Assembly (NCBI GenBank): GCA_937935075.1
Contig: CALGYB010000123.1
Coordinates: forward strand, 1 to 57,754
Origin: an uncultured Roseiflexus sp.
Lineage (GTDB): Bacteria; Chloroflexota; Chloroflexia; Chloroflexales; Roseiflexaceae
DNA: 57,754 nucleotides
Reading direction: 5' to 3'
Shown here: piece by piece, positions 52,978-57,754 of the stretch
How the letters are laid out: each line of letters starts with the position of its first letter
Numbering within the stretch: the first letter of the stretch is position 1
Made by a program: the position numbers and the translations under genes
Notes under the pieces: generated by a model
Seen by the model: the letters and a program-made list of their open reading frames with translations, nothing else
Database searches by the model: none
Told to the model about the DNA's origin: nothing

Positions 52978-53653
52978 GGCTTGCCTCCAATCGATACCCC
53001 ACGCCGCGCACCGTCACAATCGGGTCGCGCTCGCCGGGGGCATTCAGTTTACGCCGCAGATACGAGATATAGACATCGACCATCTGTGGTTGAACGTCAT
53101 GCTCGTAGGACCAGACATAATCCAGAATCTGCTGGCGCGACAACGCCTGCCCCGCGTTGCGCATGAGATATTCGAGCAGGTTCCATTCCGTTGGGGTGAG
53201 ATCGAGCGGGCGTGTGCCGCGCCGCGCCGTGTGATGCCGCAGATCGAGCACCAGATCGCCGATGCGCAGTTCGTTGCTGTCGTCCGGTTGCAACGTGAAA
53301 CGCCGCCCAAGCGCCCGCACCCGCGCCAGCAGTTCCTCGAATGCAAATGGCTTGACCAGATAATCGTCGGCGCCGCTGTCGAAGCCAACCAGCTTGTCTT
53401 CGATCTGACCGCGCGCCGTCAGGAGGAGCAGCGCAGTGGGCAATCGCGCCGCACGCACTGCGCGACAGATCGAGGGACCATCGCGCCCCGGCAGCATCCA
53501 GTCGATGATCGCCACCTCGTAGACGCCGTGCAGCGCTTGCTCCAAACCCGTTTCCCCGTCGTGGACGACGTCGACCTGATAGTGTTCGTCGCGCAACACC
53601 CGCGCAATCAGCCGCGCTAGCCGTTGATCGTCTTCTATCAGCAGAATTTTCAT
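52970..53653 (-). CDS. OmpR/PhoB-family response regulator
   Basis: 227 residues. Receiver domain with the acidic pair in LLIEDDQRLARLIARVL and phospho-acceptor Asp in AIIDWMLPGRDGPSI, Lys in DDYLVKPFAFEELLARV. The C-terminal winged helix (LDLTPTEWNLLEYLMRNAGQALSRQQILDYVW ... VDVYISYLRRKLN) binds DNA, usually as two direct half-sites 10-11 bp apart. Just such half-sites stand in front of its own gene at 53690-53741, so autoregulation and control of the divergent PepSY gene are likely. Confidence 0.95.
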   Translation of the reverse strand: MKILLIEDDQRLARLIARVLRDEHYQVDVVHDGETGLEQALHGVYEVAIIDWMLPGRDGPSICRAVRAARLPTALLLLTARGQIEDKLVGFDSGADDYLVKPFAFEELLARVRALGRRFTLQPDDSNELRIGDLVLDLRHHTARRGTRPLDLTPTEWNLLEYLMRNAGQALSRQQILDYVWSYEHDVQPQMVDVYISYLRRKLNAPGERDPIVTVRGVGYRLEASRV

Positions 53654-53689
53654 CGCATCACCTCAACCACGATCAGCATAGCGCAAAAA

Positions 53690-53741
53690 GATTGGAAAAA
53701 GATTGGAATACGAACCGGCTGATTCCAAGAGAGTTCCAATC
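53690..53741. promoter_or_regulatory. symmetrical direct-repeat operator between the regulator and the PepSY gene
   Basis: GATTGGAA occurs at 53690-53697 and 53701-53708, 11 bp apart. The reverse form TTCCAA occurs at 53723-53728 and 53734-53739, again 11 bp apart, the second followed by TC. Direct half-sites with an 11-bp period are the usual target of OmpR/PhoB-type proteins. One pair overlaps the minus-strand -35 region (-10 TATGCT at 53680-53675), the other the plus-strand -35 region (-10 TATAAC at 53751-53756). Confidence 0.7.
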
Positions 53742-53820
53742 TACCGGCGCTATAACAGATGCAGACGACAGCGCTCGTCCGAGCATATCATCAGAAAAGG
53801 AAGAGCAAGGAGCATTGAAC

Positions 53821-54621
53821 ATGAAACAGTCAACCCTTCTGGGCATTGCAGCAGCGTTGACCGCATTCGTTCTGGTTTTGGTTGGCGCACTTGCCGGACA
53901 ATTGACGCAGACAAGCGAGGTGGCGACTCCAACCGCTGTTGAAGCGACCGCAGCGCCAACCGATACGGTTGTTGCGCTCGATCCCGCAGTGGAAGCGATC
54001 ATCCGCGAGCGGGAGGCGGCCTACCAGCAGGCGCTGACCGAAGCCAATCGGCAGATTGCCGAGGCAAACCGGCGGCTGGAAGAGGCAAATCGGCAGATTG
54101 CGCAGCAGGCAGCGCCTCAGGCGGCAGCGCCTCAGCAGAGCGCGCCGACATACCCCGTTTCGGCGGAGCAGGCGCAGGCGATTGCGCAGAACCTGGCGCA
54201 GGGCGCTACGCTGATCAAACCGGCGGAACTGGTGCTCTATCAGGGCACGCCAACATATGAGGTCATCTTTGATATGGGCGCCGTCTATGTTGATGCCCGG
54301 AATGGAACGGTGCTTGCCAGTACGATTGTGCAGCCTGTGGCGCTTCCGGCGCAGCAGGTCAGCGCTGAACAGGCGGCTCAGATCGCCATCGCCTATCGCG
54401 GCGGCGGACAGGTGCGCAAAATCGAGCGTGAGAATGAGCGTGGCATTGATGTCTACGAAGTGAAGTTCACCGACGGCGCAAAAGTGTATGTTGCCGCATC
54501 GGATGGTGCAGTGGTCTATGCCCGACTGGACAAGGCAAAGAAAGACGATGATTGGAACGAACAGCAGTCCGATCAAACGGGCAAGGATCGCAACGACGAT
54601 CACGACGAGAAAGACGACTGA
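53821..54621 (+). CDS. PepSY-domain protein with N-terminal membrane anchor
   Basis: 266 residues. MKQSTLLGIAAALTAFVLVLVGALAGQ is a signal anchor. An outer coiled coil follows (EREAAYQQALTEANRQIAEANRRLEEANRQIAQ, about 60-95). Two PepSY-like domains come next (VSAEQAQAIAQNLAQGATLIKPAELVLYQG ... YEVIFDMGAVYVDARNG; then VSAEQAAQIAIAYRGGGQVRKIE ... YEVKFTDGAKVYVAASDG), and a very acidic Asp/Lys tail. PepSY domains occur in protease inhibitors and in membrane redox and iron-uptake proteins. AAGGAGCATTGAAC fixes the ATG. Transcribed divergently from the two-component genes and probably their target. Confidence 0.85.
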   Translation: MKQSTLLGIAAALTAFVLVLVGALAGQLTQTSEVATPTAVEATAAPTDTVVALDPAVEAIIREREAAYQQALTEANRQIAEANRRLEEANRQIAQQAAPQAAAPQQSAPTYPVSAEQAQAIAQNLAQGATLIKPAELVLYQGTPTYEVIFDMGAVYVDARNGTVLASTIVQPVALPAQQVSAEQAAQIAIAYRGGGQVRKIERENERGIDVYEVKFTDGAKVYVAASDGAVVYARLDKAKKDDDWNEQQSDQTGKDRNDDHDEKDD

Positions 54622-54739
54622 CAATGATCGTGCCGCCTGTGCTGAGCAGGCGTTGGTGACAGACAGGGTGCGCCGTTTCTCGGAAGATTGACGTGCTACA
54701 GCTGTTCTCGCCACCCTGTCTTCCCATACCTGTCGCGCG

Positions 54740-55013
54740 TTGAGTGTTGGCTGAGCCTGTCGAAGCCAACGCCCATGCATTCAGCGCGTCCTGGCGGCTA
54801 ACGTGGGCTGAGCCTGTCGAAGCCAACGCCAGACACCGTAGAGGCGTTGTACCTCGCGCGTCCGACGTGGGCTGAGCCTGTCGAAGCCAACGCCCATGCA
54901 TTCAGCGCGTCCTGGCGGCTAACGTGGGCTGAGCCTGTCGAAGCCAATGCCAGACACCATAGAGGCGTTGTACCTCGCGCGTTCAGCGTTGGCTGAGCCT
55001 GTCGAAGCCAACG
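54740..55013. repeat. 121-bp tandem repeat with five GGCTGAGCCTGTCGAAGCC cores
   Basis: The core GGCTGAGCCTGTCGAAGCC lies at 54749-54767, 54806-54824, 54870-54888, 54927-54945 and 54991-55009. Cores 1/3, 2/4 and 3/5 are each 121 bp apart, so the array is about 2.2 copies of a 121-bp unit with two cores each. Flanks include CCCATGCATTCAGCGCGTCC and AGAGGCGTTGTACCTCGCGC. The core also occurs inverted at 46991-47009. 54622-54740 and 55014-55120 hold no gene. Confidence 0.9.
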
Positions 55014-55120
55014 CTGGACGCAAGACGGTCAACACGGGCAATGATGGTGCAACATCTGTTTGATCGCTTTATCAGACTATCAACATATCGTCATACAAAG
55101 CGTTATCACGAGGTCACGAC

Positions 55121-55573
55121 ATGAAACAACGCAGCACACCCGCGCGCACACCGGTACAAACGCTCAAACTGGTTATCAGCGCCGCATCGATTGCGGCGAC
55201 GCTTGCCGGATGGGCGCTGCTGGCAACACAAAACATCCCGGTCATCACGCAGACTGAACCGTTTCCAGAGGCGGCGCTGGCAGTCACACCACCGCCAGCG
55301 GCAGTTGCGCCGCCTCCAGCATGGTTGAGTGAGCCGCCGGTCATCCCGACGCTGCCACCGCTGATTGCGGTTGTGCAACCGCCAGAATCGGCGGGCGTTC
55401 AGCCGGTTCCTCCAGCAGCAGTTGACGCTCAGCCGGTTGCTCCGGCAGCGCCTGCTCCGGTCGTCGTTGCCAATCCGCCAGCATTGCGCGAAGTCAATGC
55501 GCCGGTGACCGTCAATCCGCCTGTTCAGGCGCAGCGACCGGCGCCAGTCGTCGTCACGCGGTCGTCGCGGTAG
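55121..55573 (+). CDS. membrane-anchored proline-rich protein
   Basis: 150 residues. One N-terminal membrane segment (LVISAASIAATLAGWALLA), then an outer tail made of Pro, Ala and Val (PPAAVAPPPAWLSEPPVIP) with no folded domain visible, ending in TRSSR. It may span the envelope or tether a partner. It lies 11 nt before apbE and, like apbE and the ferric-reductase-like gene, is probably in one operon. Function unknown. Confidence 0.65.
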   Translation: MKQRSTPARTPVQTLKLVISAASIAATLAGWALLATQNIPVITQTEPFPEAALAVTPPPAAVAPPPAWLSEPPVIPTLPPLIAVVQPPESAGVQPVPPAAVDAQPVAPAAPAPVVVANPPALREVNAPVTVNPPVQAQRPAPVVVTRSSR

Positions 55574-55584
55574 AGGAGGGTCTC

Positions 55585-56538
55585 GTGCAGTCCATCGCCT
55601 TCCGTGCCATGGGGTGCCAGATGCACGCCTTTCTCGACAGCAACACCGATGCGGCAGCGACGACTCTTCGCGCGGTTCCGCACTGGTTCGCCGAATGGGA
55701 GCGCACGCTGAGCCGCTTTCGCAGCGATAGCGAACTATCGGCGCTCAATGAGCGCGCTGGCGAAGGATGGATGCCGGTAAGCCGCACGCTATGGGACGTG
55801 GTGAACGATGCGATCACGGCGGCGCGTCTCAGTGATGGTCTGGTGACGCCAGGCGTGTTGACGGCGCTGGAGGTGGTCGGCTATGACCGGGATTTCGCGC
55901 AGATCGCCGATGGCGTTCCGGCGCGGGTTCAGACCGTCCCGCCCCGCTCTGGCGACTGGCGCGCCATCCGGCTCGATCCGCAGCGGCGCGCAGTGGCGTT
56001 GCCGCCAGGGATGCGCCTCGATCTGGCAGGCGTCGCCAAAGGATGGGCGGCAACCAGAGCGGCGCAGCGGCTGGCGGCGCACGGGCCGGCGCTCGTCGAT
56101 GCTGGCGGCGACATCGCCGTGCGCGGCGCGCGCGCCGATGGAGTGCCGTGGACGGTTGGCATCGCCAACCCGTTTCAGCCGGATGAATCGCTCGATGTCG
56201 TGCTGCTGCGGGATGGCGGCATTGCGACATCGGGGCGCGATGTGCGACGCTGGCGGCAAGGAGGCGTCGAACGGCATCACATCATCGATCCGCGCACCGG
56301 TGCGCCGGCAACGACCGATGTGCTTGCGGCGACGATCATTGCGCCTTCTCTGCTCGAGGCGGAAGTTGCTGCAAAAGTGGTCATCATTCTGGGGAGCGCA
56401 GCCGGGATGGCGTGGCTCGACGTTCGCCCATGGCTTGCCGGTCTGATCGTTACCGAAACACACGACGTTCTACGAACAACAACGCTCGAACAGTTCCGCT
56501 GGCGCGAGTCAGCAGCGATGGAGGGTATCTATGAGTGA
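55585..56538 (+). CDS. apbE: FAD:protein FMN transferase (ApbE family)
   Basis: 317 residues. FRAMGCQMHAFL at the start, LSRFRSDSELSALNERAG, LDLAGVAKGWAATRAAQRL, ALVDAGGDIAVRG and RHHIIDPRTGAPATTDVLAATIIAP are the ApbE motifs, including the Mg-binding Asp region near the C-terminus. Typical members attach FMN to Thr of exported proteins that carry a D-G-x-S/T-G-A-T site. No signal peptide is obvious here, so the side of the membrane is uncertain. GAGGAGGG precedes the GTG start. Overlaps the next gene by 8 nt. Confidence 0.92.
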   Translation: MQSIAFRAMGCQMHAFLDSNTDAAATTLRAVPHWFAEWERTLSRFRSDSELSALNERAGEGWMPVSRTLWDVVNDAITAARLSDGLVTPGVLTALEVVGYDRDFAQIADGVPARVQTVPPRSGDWRAIRLDPQRRAVALPPGMRLDLAGVAKGWAATRAAQRLAAHGPALVDAGGDIAVRGARADGVPWTVGIANPFQPDESLDVVLLRDGGIATSGRDVRRWRQGGVERHHIIDPRTGAPATTDVLAATIIAPSLLEAEVAAKVVIILGSAAGMAWLDVRPWLAGLIVTETHDVLRTTTLEQFRWRESAAMEGIYE

Positions 56539-57439
56539 CGAGAAAGCCGCGCGGCTGGCTGCCATCCGCGCCGCTAATGCTGCAAAACGTGCGATGATGG
56601 CGCAATCGTCCGTGATCGCAGAGCGCACGACGGCGCCTGTCGGTGAAATGACCCAGGCTGCGCCTGTCGAACGTAGCGCACCTGTGGCGGGAACGCCTGC
56701 CGCAGTCAAAGGCGCGCCGTTACGCCCACAGCACGCGCCCGAAACCGACGCATTCGCCGACATGCCGCCGGCTATGGCGTTTCAGACCTTTATCGGCATT
56801 ATGCTGGCAGCCATTCTTGGCGCATTTGCAGCAATCGTGGCGTTGCCCGCCTGGTTGCCTGGTTTGAGCACATCGCTGCTCGGCGCAGAACCAAAGGCGT
56901 ACTGGTATCTGTCACGCAGCAGCGCATTTGTCGCATACATCCTGTTATGGCTCTCGATGGTTTTCGGGTTGTTGATGACCAACAAACTGGCGCGCCTCTG
57001 GCCCGGCGGACCAACCGCCTTCGATCTGCATCAGCACGCCAGTCTGCTCGGTCTGGCATTCGCCCTGTTTCATGCCCTGATCCTCCTCGGCGACCGCTAC
57101 GTGCAGGCGACGCTCTTTCAGGTGCTGGCGCCGTTTCAGTATGCCGGTTATGAGCCGCTGTGGGTGGGGTTGGGACAGGTCGGATTCTACGGGCTGGCGC
57201 TGGTTGGTTTGAGTTTCTACGTCAAAGACCGGATCGGGCGGCGCGCATGGCGACTGATCCATTTCCTCAGTTTCGCCGTCTTCGCGCTGGCGTTGCTGCA
57301 TGGCATTTGGAGCGGCAGCGACAGCCAGAGTGATCTGGCGCGCGCGATCTACTGGACAAGTGGCGGCAGCGTTCTGTTTTTGACCGTCTACCGCGTGCTT
57401 GTGGCGCGGATGGGGAAGCGGTTGAAGGTTGAAGGTTGA
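56531..57439 (+). CDS. ferric-reductase-like transmembrane protein
   Basis: 302 residues. An N-terminal cytoplasmic Ala-rich segment of about 85 residues precedes six or so membrane segments. HQHASLLGLAFALFHALILLGDRY and WRLIHFLSFAVFALALLHGIW place His residues in pairs across the membrane, as in the FRE/NOX-like heme-binding domain. No FAD/NADPH domain is attached, so electrons must come from another protein. Overlap with apbE suggests a flavinylated partner, perhaps the gene that starts at 57683. Confidence 0.83.
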   Translation: MSDEKAARLAAIRAANAAKRAMMAQSSVIAERTTAPVGEMTQAAPVERSAPVAGTPAAVKGAPLRPQHAPETDAFADMPPAMAFQTFIGIMLAAILGAFAAIVALPAWLPGLSTSLLGAEPKAYWYLSRSSAFVAYILLWLSMVFGLLMTNKLARLWPGGPTAFDLHQHASLLGLAFALFHALILLGDRYVQATLFQVLAPFQYAGYEPLWVGLGQVGFYGLALVGLSFYVKDRIGRRAWRLIHFLSFAVFALALLHGIWSGSDSQSDLARAIYWTSGGSVLFLTVYRVLVARMGKRLKVEG

Positions 57440-57655
57440 AGGTGGCGGATGTGACGGTCACTGCGGGGGGAGGCTGCCAGGCTCGCCGGTTTTCGGTGGA
57501 GGGGTTGGTTGGCGGATGTGACGGTCACTGCTGAGCGGCTGGCGGTACGCGCCGGTCTTTGGCGGCGGCGGGGGTGGTGGCGGCGGCGGGGGTGGTTGGC
57601 GGATGTGACGGTAACTGCGGGGCTGCATGAAAACAGCACTCCTAACCCCTAAACC
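57437..57655. repeat. three GGATGTGACGGTCACTGC repeats and a Gly-codon-like GGCGGC run
   Basis: Copies at 57440-57457, 57514-57531 and 57601-57618 (the third with TAACTGC in place of TCACTGC). Between the second and third lies GGCGGCGGCGGGGGTGGTGGC-type G-rich sequence. At 57639-57655 CTCCTAACCCCTAAACC is the telomere-like unit. No gene; all lies between the ferric-reductase-like stop and the next ATG. Confidence 0.75.
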
Positions 57656-57682
57656 ATAACTTGTAACGAAAGGAACACACTA

Positions 57683-57754
57683 ATGACGACCTATGCTCAA
57701 CCCAGAACAGCTTCTTTCAATCCACGTCGAGTCGCTATCGGCGTACTGGCAGGC
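57683..57754 (+). CDS. start of an unidentified gene, cut by window end
   Basis: 24 codons only: MTTYAQPRTASFNPRRVAIG then VLAG. AAAGGAACACACTA upstream is a good ribosome site. The basic run followed by the first residues of a hydrophobic stretch suggests a membrane anchor. Its place after apbE and a ferric-reductase-like gene makes an FMN-binding partner plausible, but nothing in these codons shows it. Confidence 0.5.
   Translation, partial: MTTYAQPRTASFNPRRVAIGVLAG

Noticed and set aside
54749-55009. CRISPR-like array from five equal 19-bp cores
   Set aside because: The spaces between cores are themselves repeated (121-bp unit) and no cas genes are in the window.

Overview
The window looks like part of a chromosome from a Chloroflexota bacterium, most likely a Roseiflexus-like filamentous anoxygenic phototroph. 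This is inferred from the GC-rich GCGC-heavy codon use, the gene families present, and many short dispersed repeats between genes. No marker gene in the window proves the taxon. Most coding sequence is ordinary core or envelope metabolism, but the intergenic DNA is unusually rich in repeats, several of which run into gene ends.

Layout. 0-2 kb: the 5' end of a broken IS transposase, an AttH/CrtC-like lipoprotein and a hotdog thioesterase. 1.9-4.7 kb (minus): polX, HIT hydrolase and two small unknown genes. 4.7-7.2 kb: greA behind a long structured leader, then lysS. 7.2-10.4 kb: an AbrB-like/Doc-like pair with a degenerate Fic motif, an SDR and a PlsC-like acyltransferase. 10.5-16.2 kb: envelope genes (GT2, a zinc-finger/LCP fusion, a thioesterase, WecA/MraY-like transferase) and bioY. 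16.4-18.0 kb: an effector-like protein resembling contractile-injection cargo, behind a strong promoter and a 21-bp perfect hairpin. 18.2-24.8 kb: M20 peptidase, DDAH-like amidinotransferase, an RMD1/DUF155 protein and a CPA2 antiporter. 25.3-26.5 kb: ECF sigma/anti-sigma pair.

27.2-28.7 kb: two toxin-antitoxin modules, each followed by an attC-like imperfect palindrome. They look like integron gene cassettes, although no integrase gene is in the window. 28.9-34.6 kb: ssb, a GT4-methyltransferase fusion, a GT39-like membrane transferase and a deoxynucleoside kinase. 34.7-42 kb: a DUF5939-type adenylate/guanylate cyclase whose 3' end carries the promoter and first bases of a tRNA-Pro gene, then a 1342-residue TPR protein with about 13 copies of a PF[ST]-x-x-[ED]-L-G-L motif, a Roadblock/LC7 protein and ndk.

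42-46 kb (minus): a coupled series VanW-like, MntA, HepT, GH-like. 46-51.2 kb: radC, an M23 lipoprotein, a DUF4405-SagB fusion and cutA. 51.5-57.75 kb: a histidine kinase/OmpR regulator pair diverging across a symmetrical operator from a PepSY protein, then a proline-rich anchored protein, ApbE flavin transferase, a ferric-reductase-like membrane protein and the first 24 codons of another gene. Together these suggest an envelope flavin/heme redox module under two-component control.
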